This document shows positions 24,278-33,082 of a stretch of DNA of 64,000 nt, piece by piece. A program made the translations under genes and the position numbers. Every line of letters starts with the position of its first letter. Position 1 is the first letter of the stretch. A model generated the notes under the pieces. That model did not search any database and had not been told where the DNA came from. It saw nothing but the letters and a program-made list of their open reading frames with translations. Source of the stretch: [Clostridium] viride DSM 6836 (GTDB lineage Bacteria > Bacillota > Clostridia > Oscillospirales > Oscillospiraceae); NCBI GenBank assembly GCA_000620945.1, contig JHZO01000004.1, positions 248,001 through 312,000 of the forward strand, given 5' to 3'.

Positions 24278-24308
24278 TTGTAGTACACCCTCTTTGGGTG
24301 TACTACAA
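24278..24308. promoter_or_regulatory. 13-bp palindrome before acyl-CoA dehydrogenase
   Basis: TTGTAGTACACCC and its exact complement, 5-base loop, 22 bases before the acd start. No T-run follows, so it is not a classical terminator. It could be an operator, or an mRNA hairpin setting relative expression of etfA and acd. Confidence 0.5.
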
Positions 24309-24330
24309 ACACGTGAAAGGATATGTAATT

Positions 24331-25473
24331 ATGGATTTCAATTTTAACGAGATGGAACTGGATATTATCAACATGCTTGAAGACTTCTGCGTCAATGAGG
24401 TTAAGCCTCTGGCTGCTGAGCTCGACGAGCAGGAGCGCTTCCCCACCGAGACTCTGGAGAAGCTGTCCGAGATGGGCATGATGGGCATGTACATCCCCGA
24501 GGAATACGGCGGAGCTGGCCTGTCCTACAACACCTACACTGCTGCTAACGAGATCTTCAACAAGTACTGCGCAAGCACCGGCTGTATGTTCGAGGTTCAC
24601 GGCTCTCTGGTCACCTGGCCTCTGCTGACCTACGGCACCGAGGAGCAGAAGCAGAAGTACCTGCCCAAGATGGCTTCCGGCGAGATGCTGGGCGCTTTCG
24701 GTCTGACCGAGCCCGGCGCTGGTTCCGATGCTTCCGGCCAGAAGACCACCGCTGTTGACAATGGCGACCACTGGCTGCTGAACGGCACCAAGTGCTTCAT
24801 CACCAACGGCTACTATGCAAGCCTGTACCTGGTGTTCGCTATGACCGATAAGGAAAAGGGCACCAAGGGCATCTCCGCATTCCTGGTTGAGAAGGGAACC
24901 CCCGGCTTCAGCTTCGGCACCAAGGAGAAGAAGATGGGCATCCACGGCACCGCTACCTACGAGCTGGTGTTCGAAGATGTTAAGCTGCCCAAGGACGCTC
25001 TGCTGGGCAAGGTTGGCGAAGGCTTCAAGATCGCTATGTCCACCCTGGACGGCGGCCGTATCTCCATCGCTGCTCAGGGCGTTGGTATCGCTCAGGGCGC
25101 TCTGAACGAGCTGATCCCCGTCATCAAGGCTCGTAAGCAGTTCGGCCGTTCCATCGCTTCCTTCCAGAACACTCAGTTCAAGGTTGCTGAAATGCAGACC
25201 GAAATCGACGCAGCTCGTCTGCTCGTATATCGTGCTTCCCAGATGAAGCAGGACCACAAGCCCTGCGTCAAGGAAGCTGCTATGGCTAAGTACTATGCAA
25301 CCAAGACCGCTAACGACGTTGCACGTATGTGCCTGCAGCTGGCTGGCGGCATCGGCTTCACCCGTGAGTATCCCTTCGAGAGATTTATGCGTGACGCTAA
25401 GATCACCGAGATCTACGAAGGCACCAACGAGATCCAGAGAATCATCATCTCTGGCGAGATGGGCATCCGCTAA
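24331..25473 (+). CDS. Acyl-CoA dehydrogenase (short-chain type)
   Basis: A 380-residue flavoprotein oxidising or, in fermenters, reducing a short acyl-CoA/enoyl-CoA pair. Motifs: MGMYIPEEYGGAGLSY, GAFGLTEPGAGSDAS (flavin and substrate site), KCFITNGYYA, GRISIAAQGVGIAQGAL, RKQFGRSIASFQ, LAGGIGFTREYPFERFMRDA and the catalytic glutamate in IYEGTNEIQR. The neighbour etfBA supplies its electron carrier, so butyryl-CoA dehydrogenase or acryloyl-CoA reductase are both plausible. The start at 24331 follows GAAAGGAT; a reading from 24271 would begin inside the palindrome region. Very high codon bias. Confidence 0.95.
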   Translation: MDFNFNEMELDIINMLEDFCVNEVKPLAAELDEQERFPTETLEKLSEMGMMGMYIPEEYGGAGLSYNTYTAANEIFNKYCASTGCMFEVHGSLVTWPLLTYGTEEQKQKYLPKMASGEMLGAFGLTEPGAGSDASGQKTTAVDNGDHWLLNGTKCFITNGYYASLYLVFAMTDKEKGTKGISAFLVEKGTPGFSFGTKEKKMGIHGTATYELVFEDVKLPKDALLGKVGEGFKIAMSTLDGGRISIAAQGVGIAQGALNELIPVIKARKQFGRSIASFQNTQFKVAEMQTEIDAARLLVYRASQMKQDHKPCVKEAAMAKYYATKTANDVARMCLQLAGGIGFTREYPFERFMRDAKITEIYEGTNEIQRIIISGEMGIR

Positions 25474-25517
25474 TTTTCCCTTTTAGGGTAAGATTAGTTC
25501 GCTGAAACAGCATAATT

Positions 25518-25556
25518 ATCGGCAGGCAGTGAATTCACTGCCTGCCGATTTTATTT
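25518..25556 (+). terminator. Terminator of the etf/acd operon
   Basis: A perfect 32-base palindrome (ATCGGCAGGCAGTGAA and complement) followed by TTTATTTT. Confidence 0.9.
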
Positions 25557-25675
25557 TCTTACCATGGAGCGATCTGGGACAATTTCTTCCTAGGGGTGGA
25601 ATCTACCTTGTCTTTCCTGAATATGATTTTGACAAGCCCAAAAATAGTTCTATGATGAAAGAGAGTGTGGAAGCC

Positions 25676-25855
25676 ATGAAAACGCTTTTTCTCCGATTAT
25701 CGGTTCTGTTTGCAGTTCTGACCATTGCAGGTTCCATTTATGTCATGCTGACCGCAGGGCAGGCCAGCGCCGGATTTGCAGTCCTTCCCATGATTGGCAT
25801 GTTTGCATTCTTGCTTGCACATCGCTGGTACCAACCAAAGAATGACCATGAGTAA
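25676..25855 (+). CDS. Small two-helix membrane protein
   Basis: A 59-residue hydrophobic protein with two membrane segments (LFLRLSVLFAVLTIAGSIYV and FAVLPMIGMFAFLLAH). The ATG at 25676 follows GGAAG; in-frame ATGs at 25652 and 25655 lack a ribosome-binding site. A terminator follows. No family recognised, and its relation to the neighbours is unclear. Confidence 0.5.
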   Translation: MKTLFLRLSVLFAVLTIAGSIYVMLTAGQASAGFAVLPMIGMFAFLLAHRWYQPKNDHE

Positions 25856-25860
25856 GGAAT

Positions 25861-25894
25861 AACGGGAGTGCATGTGAAAATGCACTCCCGTTTT
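25861..25894. terminator. Bidirectional terminator
   Basis: AACGGGAGTGCAT / ATGCACTCCCGTT, 6-base loop, then TTTT. It separates the small membrane gene from the convergent phosphoketolase gene. Confidence 0.85.
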
Positions 25895-25900
25895 GGCTTC

Positions 25901-28336
25901 TTATTCAAAAGTTCCCTTGCCGTCATTCCACTTCCAGTGTCGAATTTCCGGCATGTCAAGGCCATATTCTGCGATATACTGTTGGTGTTCCACCAGCTTA
26001 TTCTTCATCTCCTGCATCAGGAAGGCTCCACGGTTTCCGAGCTTATCAGAGAGTAACAAAAGCATGGATTGCACTAAATTAAAGCGGTCAAGACCATTTT
26101 GTACACGCATGTCAAAGGGGGTGGTAATGGTACCTTCCTCCACATAACCACGCACATGAAGGTTCTTGTTTAGGCGACGGTAGGTGAATTCATGGATCAG
26201 GGAGGGGTAGCCATGGAAGGTGAAGAGAATGGGCTTATCGCGGGTAAACAGCGCCTCATATTCTGCGTCCGAAAGGCCATGGGGGTGTTGCGTGTCAGCC
26301 TGCAGGCGCATGAGATCCACCACATTGACCACACGCATGTTCACCTCGGGGAAGTAATGCCGCATGATGGTGACGGCGGCGAGCGTTTCCAGGGTGGGGG
26401 TCTCACCACAGCATGCGAGAACAATATCCGGCTCTGCACCCTGGTCATTGGATGCCCATTCCCAAATGCCGATGCCCTGAGTGCAATGCTTCACTGCCTG
26501 CTCCATGGTGAGCCATTGGGGACGAGGATGCTTGGAGGTAACCATGACGTTGATATAGTTACGGCTGCGAATGCAATGGTCAAAGACGGAAAGAAGGCAG
26601 TTGGCATCGGGGGGAAGATAAATGCGAACCACATCGGCCTTTTTGTTGCTCACATGGTCTAAGAAACCTGGGTCTTGGTGCGTAAAGCCATTGTGATCCT
26701 GCTGCCAGACATTCGAAGAGAGAATATAGTTCAAGGAAGCGATGTCATAGCGCCAGGGGAGTTGATTGCAGATTTTGAGCCACTTGGCGTGCTGGGCTAC
26801 CATGGAGTCCACAATGCGAATGAAGGCTTCATAGCTGTTAAAGAAGCCGTGCCGCCCCGTGAGCAGGTAGCCTTCCAACCAACCTTGGCACATGTGCTCC
26901 GAGAGCATCGAGTCCATGACACGTCCACTGGGAGATAGATGCTCGTCATTGGGCATGGTTTCGGCTAACCAGCGGCGATCGGTGACCTCAAACACCGAAC
27001 CCAACCGATTGGAAAGGGTTTCATCCGGTCCAAACACACGGAAGTTCTTGGCGTCCAGATTGAGCTTGAGAATATCACGCACGAAATCGCCTAGGACAAT
27101 CATGTCCTGAGCTTCCAATTCGCCCGGGGCAGGAAGGGCAAAACCGTAGTCTCTAAAATCAGGGATGCGCAGATCTTTGAGTAGTAAGCCGCCGTTTGCG
27201 TTTGGATTCGCACTCATACGCCGCTTGCCAACCGGAGCAAGCTCTTTTAACTCTGGCATCAACTTTCCATCGCTGGTAAAGAGCTCTTCCGGGTGGTAGC
27301 TGCGAAGCCAGGCTTCCAATTGTGGAAGATGCTCCGGCTTCGACATATCCATGGGGACTTGGTGAGCCCGGAAGGTGTCTTCCACCGGCTTGCCATCCAC
27401 TTCCTTGGGGCCAGTCCAACCCTTGGGAGAACGAAGGATGATCATGGGCCAGGCAGGACGATTCTGGTCTCCGGTGGTACGTGCATTGGTCCAAATGCGC
27501 TGAATTTCACGCACCGCCCAATCCAAGGCGGCAGCCATGGTCTGGTGCATTTGCTCGGGATTCGAGCCCTCCACAAAGCGAGGCTCCCAACCGCAGCCAC
27601 GGAAGAACTGTTCTTGCTCCGTGTGGGATATGCGTGCAAACAGTGTGGGATTATGAATCTTATAGCCGTTGAGATGCAAGATCGGGAGGACCGCGCCATC
27701 TGCCGCCGGATTCAAAAACTTATTGGAATGCCAAGCGGTGGCAAGTGGTCCCGTTTCCGCCTCGCCGTCACCCACCACGCAAGTGGCAATGAGATCGGGG
27801 TTATCGAAGACCGCACCGAATGCATGAGCCAAGGAATAGCCCAATTCACCGCCCTCGTTGATCGAGCCGGGGGTTTCGGGAGCCACGTGGCTTGGAATAC
27901 CTCCGGGGAAGGAAAACTGTTTAAAGAGCTTCTGAAGGCCTTCTACATCTTCGCTGATGTTTGGATACACCTCGCTGTAGGTGCCTTCCAGGTAGGCCTG
28001 GGCCACCATGGCGTTGCCGCCGTGTCCCGGACCAGAAAGGTAAATCATATTGAGGTCATACTTGCTAATGGCTCGATTTAAGTGGGTATAAATAAAGTTC
28101 TGACCGGGGACCGTTCCCCAGTGGCCGACGATTTTCTTTTTTATCTGCTCCGGAGTTAATGGCTCTTTTAACAGCGGATTATCAAGAAGATAAAGCTGAC
28201 ATGCGGAGAGATAGTTCGACGCACGCCAGTAAGCATCAAGCAAACGAAGCTGCTCCGGACTCAGAGCAGACTTTTTCGACATTCGAGCAGTGGACTTCAC
28301 CAAAGGCTTTGGTGTCCCGCTGGCTTTTCTCGGCAT
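25901..28336 (-). CDS. xfp: Xylulose-5-phosphate/fructose-6-phosphate phosphoketolase
   Basis: An 811-residue thiamine-diphosphate enzyme that splits xylulose 5-phosphate (and often fructose 6-phosphate) with phosphate to acetyl-phosphate. Motifs: [59 protein letters not shown], the cofactor motif [19 protein letters not shown], and in the second half [18 protein letters not shown] and [20 protein letters not shown]. Full length for the family. The start at 28336 follows AGGAGG; 17 upstream codons in frame are unlikely. It has its own transcript, bounded by terminators on both sides. It gives the cell a route from pentose phosphates to acetyl-phosphate and ATP. Confidence 0.97.
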   Translation of the reverse strand: MPRKASGTPKPLVKSTARMSKKSALSPEQLRLLDAYWRASNYLSACQLYLLDNPLLKEPLTPEQIKKKIVGHWGTVPGQNFIYTHLNRAISKYDLNMIYLSGPGHGGNAMVAQAYLEGTYSEVYPNISEDVEGLQKLFKQFSFPGGIPSHVAPETPGSINEGGELGYSLAHAFGAVFDNPDLIATCVVGDGEAETGPLATAWHSNKFLNPAADGAVLPILHLNGYKIHNPTLFARISHTEQEQFFRGCGWEPRFVEGSNPEQMHQTMAAALDWAVREIQRIWTNARTTGDQNRPAWPMIILRSPKGWTGPKEVDGKPVEDTFRAHQVPMDMSKPEHLPQLEAWLRSYHPEELFTSDGKLMPELKELAPVGKRRMSANPNANGGLLLKDLRIPDFRDYGFALPAPGELEAQDMIVLGDFVRDILKLNLDAKNFRVFGPDETLSNRLGSVFEVTDRRWLAETMPNDEHLSPSGRVMDSMLSEHMCQGWLEGYLLTGRHGFFNSYEAFIRIVDSMVAQHAKWLKICNQLPWRYDIASLNYILSSNVWQQDHNGFTHQDPGFLDHVSNKKADVVRIYLPPDANCLLSVFDHCIRSRNYINVMVTSKHPRPQWLTMEQAVKHCTQGIGIWEWASNDQGAEPDIVLACCGETPTLETLAAVTIMRHYFPEVNMRVVNVVDLMRLQADTQHPHGLSDAEYEALFTRDKPILFTFHGYPSLIHEFTYRRLNKNLHVRGYVEEGTITTPFDMRVQNGLDRFNLVQSMLLLLSDKLGNRGAFLMQEMKNKLVEHQQYIAEYGLDMPEIRHWKWNDGKGTFE

Positions 28337-28446
28337 GGTAAAAACCTCCTGAATAGCATAATATATAGTTATTATAAACCCTTCCATTTAATAATCAACG
28401 TGCATACTATTAACAATCTGCAAATTTTGATACAGAATTTGGAGAA

Positions 28447-28480
28447 AAAAAGCATGCAGGCACAAAAATGTACCTGCATG
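28447..28480 (-). terminator. Terminator of the activase operon
   Basis: CATGCAGG / CCTGCATG stem; on the minus strand it is followed by CTTTTTTT. It lies just past the end of the minus-strand gene at 28517. Confidence 0.85.
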
Positions 28481-28516
28481 TTTATAACACCGTAAATATA
28501 GAAGAGCAAGCGGATC

Positions 28517-29836
28517 TTAAACGCCGACCAATTCCCGATGGAGCGTTTCGTGTTCATGTGCTTCCATCGAATGCTGTTTTTGGGCGGCTCGGGCATTGGC
28601 CAACATCAGCTTAATGCGGTTTTCCTGATTGATTTTGGTGGCACCCGGGTCGTAATCGATGGCGACAATGTTGGCAATGGAAAAATTATCTTTAATTTTT
28701 CGAATCATGCCTTTTCCTACAATGTGGTTTGGAAGACATCCAAATGGTTGCGCACAAACAATGTTTGGCGTTCCCGAGTGAATGAGCTCCAGCATTTCAG
28801 CGGTTAGGAGCCAACCTTCTCCCATCTTATTTCCAGGCCCAAGGTAGCCGCGGGCCAGGGCTTGCAACTGCGAGAAGGGGCCGGGTGCACGAAATCGCTT
28901 CGAGCGATTGAGTGCATCAATCATATCCTGTTGGCAATGCTCCACATAGCGTTTCATAAAGCGAACCAAGGTACGCTTGATGGAGGAGCCACCATAAATA
29001 TCCACGTCTACCTCACGGTTAAAGACTTTGAAAATGATGAAGTCGGTCAGACCGGGTACGACGGGCTCGGCTCCCTCCGAAAGAAGAAACTGCTCTAAAT
29101 CGTTGTTGCCCAGGGGGGAGTATTTCACGTAAATTTCGCCCACGACACCCACCCGGATTTTTTCCTCCTTGGAGACAGGGATGGCCTTAAAGTCCTCACA
29201 AATCTGGTCGAACACCACCCGGAGGTACTTCCGGCGCATATTCTTTCCGGCCTGAAAGCCCTCCACCAGACGACGGCACCAAGCCTCGACCAAGGCGTCG
29301 GTCTGCCCAGGCGTGAGTTCATAGGGGCGCACCTGGTTCGCCACATTCATAATGAGATCACCATACATCATGGCATACACCAAGCGGCGCAGCAGGGGAA
29401 TGCTAAGCTTAAAGCCAGGGTTCTTTTCAACACCAAAGCTGACTGAGATGACAGGAATATACGCCATGTCGGCCTTAGCCAGTGCCTTTCGCAAGAGGTG
29501 TATGTAGTTCGATGCTCGGCAACCTCCGCCCGTCTGCGTAATCAAAAGGGCCACTTTATGAGGATCTAAATCACTGTGTTTAATGGCGTCAATAAACTGC
29601 CCAATTACCAGAAGGGCTGGGTAACAGGTGTCGTTATGGACGTATTTCAATCCCTCGTCAACCACCGAACGTCCACGGTTGTTCAGTTGGAGCACACGGT
29701 AGCCTTCGAGCTCAAACAGTTGCCGAAACATGCCAAAGTGAATGGGCAGCATTTGCGGCATGAGAATGGTATATTCCTTTTTCATTTCTTCCGTAAAGAG
29801 TAATCGTCCGGAAGCATCATAACACAACTTTGCCAT
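28517..29836 (-). CDS. 2-hydroxyacyl-CoA dehydratase-type protein, C-terminal part of a split large activase
   Basis: A 439-residue protein matching the C-terminal third of the large (about 1400-residue) CoA-substrate-specific activase proteins of Clostridia, a region related to dehydratase subunits. Motifs: VLQLNNRGRSVVDEGLKYVH, NDTCYPALLVIGQFIDA, TQTGGGCRASNYIHLLRKAL, KVFNREVDVDIYGGSS, and CAQPFGCLPNHIVGKGMIRK, which ends in Cys-containing loops suitable for an iron-sulfur cluster. The start at 29836 follows GGAG at 9 bases. It lies 68 bases downstream of the ASKHA-domain gene on the same strand. Role in the cell is not proven; it may activate or act as a double-cubane-type reductase. Confidence 0.85.
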   Translation of the reverse strand: MAKLCYDASGRLLFTEEMKKEYTILMPQMLPIHFGMFRQLFELEGYRVLQLNNRGRSVVDEGLKYVHNDTCYPALLVIGQFIDAIKHSDLDPHKVALLITQTGGGCRASNYIHLLRKALAKADMAYIPVISVSFGVEKNPGFKLSIPLLRRLVYAMMYGDLIMNVANQVRPYELTPGQTDALVEAWCRRLVEGFQAGKNMRRKYLRVVFDQICEDFKAIPVSKEEKIRVGVVGEIYVKYSPLGNNDLEQFLLSEGAEPVVPGLTDFIIFKVFNREVDVDIYGGSSIKRTLVRFMKRYVEHCQQDMIDALNRSKRFRAPGPFSQLQALARGYLGPGNKMGEGWLLTAEMLELIHSGTPNIVCAQPFGCLPNHIVGKGMIRKIKDNFSIANIVAIDYDPGATKINQENRIKLMLANARAAQKQHSMEAHEHETLHRELVGV

Positions 29837-29904
29837 AATCATTGGCTCCTGTGGATTAAGTTTTAGGAATGGTGAGATTCTCGGGAAGTAAGGAATCAAA
29901 CACC

Positions 29905-32832
29905 TTACTGTCTTGCCTCCATGGCAGCAATCAGGCTGCGAAGACGGATCTTAACCGCTCCTAGGTTGCTGATATCATCAATTTTCAGCTGCGTATAGAG
30001 CTTGCCATGAGACTCCAAGATGTCGCGCAGCTCATCCGTGGTAATGGAATCAATGCCACAGCCAAAGGAGACCAGCTGAACCAGTTGCATATCCGCTTGG
30101 GTGCACACGTAGCGCGCCGCGTTATACATCCGGCTTTGATAGGTCCACTGATTTAGCACTTGGCGTGGTTCTTTGTCCATTAAGTAGGCCAGAGAGTCTT
30201 CGGTAATGAGAACAAAATCAAAGGATGTAACAAGCTTATTGATGCCGTGATTGATCTCGGGATCAATGTGGTACGGACGTCCGGCAAGCACTAAGATGGG
30301 GAGCTTTCGTTGCCGGGCATAGCTGATGGCCTCTGCCGCTTTGTTCCGGATTTCTTGTTTGTAGGCTTCGTAGGCAGCGTATGCGGCATGGGCTGCTGCT
30401 TTGACCTCTCGCTTCGGTATGCCAAACTCCGTGGCAAAGTAGGCAGCCGCGCGCTTTTCGAAGTCACTGGGACGGTGGAGCCCAAAGTAAGGATGCAGGA
30501 AGCGCACCTGCTTTAAGGCAGGAACATTGGAGGCAAGTAGCTCCGGATAGTAGGCCACCACCGGGCAGTTATAGTGATTATCCCCGGCGCCTTCGTCGAA
30601 GTTGTAGGACATGCAGGGGTAAAAAATCGCGGTTGGTTCCTGCTTGGTCAACCATTCAATATGGCCATGCATCAACTTGGCAGGGTAGCACACGGTATCC
30701 GAAGGAATCGTGCTTTGGCCGGATAAGTATAGGTCGCGGGAAGATTCGGGAGACAGCAGAACCTCAAAATTGAGTGTGGTAAAAAACGCATACCAGAAAG
30801 GAAGGTTTTCAAACATATTAAGTCCAAAGGGAAGACCAATTTTGCCCCGAGACCCTGTGCCAGAACCCACGCCCTGCATGCTGCGAAGCCGCTCATATTT
30901 ATAGGAGTAGAGATCCGGGTGTGTGGCATTGTTCTGCCCCAGGGGTCTTGTGCAGCGATTTCCGGAAATGAATCGCCGACCACCATCAAAGTGATTGATG
31001 GTGAGGGCGCAGTGATTGTTACATAGCTTGCAGGTACTTGGTTTTGCCGTGTGGCTGAAGTGATCTAGGTCAGTCCCCCGTAAGAGCGATGAGGAGGGGA
31101 GTGCTGCATCGCGGGCCGCAAGTGCGGCACCAAAGGCTCCCATGAGGCCGGAAATGGTGGGGCGAATGACCTCACGACCCAGCTCTAACTCAAAGGCACG
31201 GAGCACCGCATCGTTCAAGAAGGTACCGCCCTGCACGACGATGTGTTTTCCCAAGTCGTCTGCTGAGGCGGCTCGAATGACCTTATATACGGCGTTTTTT
31301 ACAACGGAGATGGAAAGTCCTGCGGAAATATCGGCGACGCTGGCCCCATCCTTCTGTGCCTGCTTCACGGAGGAGTTCATGAACACGGTGCAGCGGGAAC
31401 CAAGGTTGACGGGATAGCTTGCCAAAAGTCCTAGTTTGGAAAAGTCCGCAATGTTGTATCCTAACGCGCGGGCAAAAGTCTCAATGAAGGAACCACAGCC
31501 GGAGGAACAGGCTTCGTTTAATAGAATGGAATCCACGGAACGATTGCGGATTTTGAAGCACTTCATATCCTGCCCACCGATGTCGATGATGAAGTCCACC
31601 TCAGGGTTAAAATGCTGGGCCGCTTTATAGTGGGCAACGGTTTCGACCAGGCCCAAGTCACAGGAAAAGGCACTCTTAATGAGGTCTTCCCCATAGCCCG
31701 TTACGGCGGAACCACGGATGACCACCCGATCCTCGCAGGCAGTTCGCAAATACTGAAGCTGTTGTAAGACAACAGACACGGGGTTTCCACGATTTGATTC
31801 ATAGTATTGATAGAGTAGGGAACCATCCGGTGCAATGAGCACCAGCTTGGTGGTGGTGGAACCGGCATCAATGCCAAGGTAGGCATCGCCTGCATAGCGA
31901 TTGAGGTCCAGTGTGGGGACACTCATGGCATTGTGACGATCCAAAAAGTCCTGATACTCACGTTCGGTTTGGAAGAGCGGAGGCATCACGTCCACAGGAT
32001 TGCTCAGGTCACTGGCTGCCTCCATCTGTTGGAGTAGCTCGGTAAAAGGACGTGCAGAGTATTCAGACGCACACAATGCCGCCCCAATGGCGGCAAAGCA
32101 GTCTCCATTTTCCGGAAAGATTGCATGCTCCGGACTTAGGTGTAAGGTTTTCGTAAAACGATCTCGAAGCGAATGTAAAAAATGTAAGGGGCCTCCTAAA
32201 AAGACGATGGTTCCGCTTAGCTCTCGGCCCTGAGTGAGACCGGCAACGGTTTGATCGACTACGGCCTGAAAGATGGAAGCAGCGATGTCCTCACGGCGGC
32301 CACCTTGGTTTAAAATGGGCTGAATATCACTCTTCGCGAACACGCCGCAGCGGGAGGCGATGGGATAAATTTTCGTATGTTGCTGGGCAAGGGCATCCAA
32401 CTCCGGATTGGTCACGTTGAGCAGCGTGGCCATCTGGTCTATGAAGGCGCCGGTTCCTCCTGCACAAGAACCGTTCATACGTTCTTCCAAAACACCCCCA
32501 AAGAAGATGATCTTCGCATCTTCCCCGCCCAGCTCAATGACGGCATCGGTTTCGGGGATAAAGGTGGAAACGGCGGCGGCTGTGGCGTACACTTCTTGTA
32601 CAAAATCAATCCCAGTTGCTTTGGAAACGCCAAGCCCGGCAGACCCGGTAATCAACAGCCTGGTGTCCTGTCCCTCCAGCATGGGAAGCAGCGTGCGCAG
32701 GGTCTCACAGGTGCGCTCCCTGGTTTTGGAGTAGTGGCGCTCATAAGAGCGGTACAGCAGTTCATTTTGATTGCCAAGGACAACGACCTTAACGGTAGTG
32801 GATCCGATGTCAATTCCGATACGCAGCGACAT
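29905..32832 (-). CDS. Acyl-CoA dehydratase activase, two BadF/BadG/BcrA/BcrD ATPase domains plus DUF2229
   Basis: A 975-residue protein with two ASKHA ATPase domains in tandem: the first starts IGIDIGSTTVKVVV (about residue 4) and contains NGSCAGGTGAFIDQMA; the second starts LGIDAGSTTTKLVL (about 325) and contains NEACSSGCGSFIETFA. The cysteines in these two loops are the ligands of a shared [4Fe-4S] cluster in known dimeric activators. A DUF2229 region follows (IGLPFGLNMFENLPFWYAFF, then DTVCYPAKLMHGHIEWL). Activators of this family use ATP to drive a low-potential electron into 2-hydroxyacyl-CoA dehydratases or benzoyl-CoA reductases. Start at 32832 follows GGAGGTGATG. Usually fused to the next gene's domain; here separate. 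Confidence 0.9.
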   Translation of the reverse strand: MSLRIGIDIGSTTVKVVVLGNQNELLYRSYERHYSKTRERTCETLRTLLPMLEGQDTRLLITGSAGLGVSKATGIDFVQEVYATAAAVSTFIPETDAVIELGGEDAKIIFFGGVLEERMNGSCAGGTGAFIDQMATLLNVTNPELDALAQQHTKIYPIASRCGVFAKSDIQPILNQGGRREDIAASIFQAVVDQTVAGLTQGRELSGTIVFLGGPLHFLHSLRDRFTKTLHLSPEHAIFPENGDCFAAIGAALCASEYSARPFTELLQQMEAASDLSNPVDVMPPLFQTEREYQDFLDRHNAMSVPTLDLNRYAGDAYLGIDAGSTTTKLVLIAPDGSLLYQYYESNRGNPVSVVLQQLQYLRTACEDRVVIRGSAVTGYGEDLIKSAFSCDLGLVETVAHYKAAQHFNPEVDFIIDIGGQDMKCFKIRNRSVDSILLNEACSSGCGSFIETFARALGYNIADFSKLGLLASYPVNLGSRCTVFMNSSVKQAQKDGASVADISAGLSISVVKNAVYKVIRAASADDLGKHIVVQGGTFLNDAVLRAFELELGREVIRPTISGLMGAFGAALAARDAALPSSSLLRGTDLDHFSHTAKPSTCKLCNNHCALTINHFDGGRRFISGNRCTRPLGQNNATHPDLYSYKYERLRSMQGVGSGTGSRGKIGLPFGLNMFENLPFWYAFFTTLNFEVLLSPESSRDLYLSGQSTIPSDTVCYPAKLMHGHIEWLTKQEPTAIFYPCMSYNFDEGAGDNHYNCPVVAYYPELLASNVPALKQVRFLHPYFGLHRPSDFEKRAAAYFATEFGIPKREVKAAAHAAYAAYEAYKQEIRNKAAEAISYARQRKLPILVLAGRPYHIDPEINHGINKLVTSFDFVLITEDSLAYLMDKEPRQVLNQWTYQSRMYNAARYVCTQADMQLVQLVSFGCGIDSITTDELRDILESHGKLYTQLKIDDISNLGAVKIRLRSLIAAMEARQ

Positions 32833-33022
32833 GACATCACCTCCGGATTCTTCTCTAAATGATAAAATATTGATATTTTTTTGAATCATCTGACCGCACT
32901 TGGCGGAAAGATACCTATTTAACTATATAGGGAAAAGCTCGAGACTCATTATACAGGAGGGTTTTCGAAAAAACAATAACAAAATGCGGGAAATCTTGCA
33001 AAATTAATACAGAAACGGAAAC

Positions 33023-33064
33023 AAGCTGTACCGCCAAATTGGTGAATGTTGGCAAGTACAGCTT
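33023..33064 (-). terminator. Hairpin downstream of clpC
   Basis: AAGCTGTAC / GTACAGCTT outer stem with an inner GCCAA/TTGGC stem. It lies just past the clpC stop. No T-run is present, so termination strength is uncertain. The remaining 32833-33022 region upstream of the activase gene shows nothing recognisable. Confidence 0.5.
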
Positions 33065-33082
33065 GATTGTAACGTAAGTGTG

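Noticed and set aside
24199-25257. 352-codon minus-strand frame opposite acd
   Set aside because: Same reason: antisense shadow of a highly biased gene, low-complexity product.
27293-28081. 262-codon plus-strand frame opposite phosphoketolase
   Set aside because: Antisense to a certain, full-length gene.
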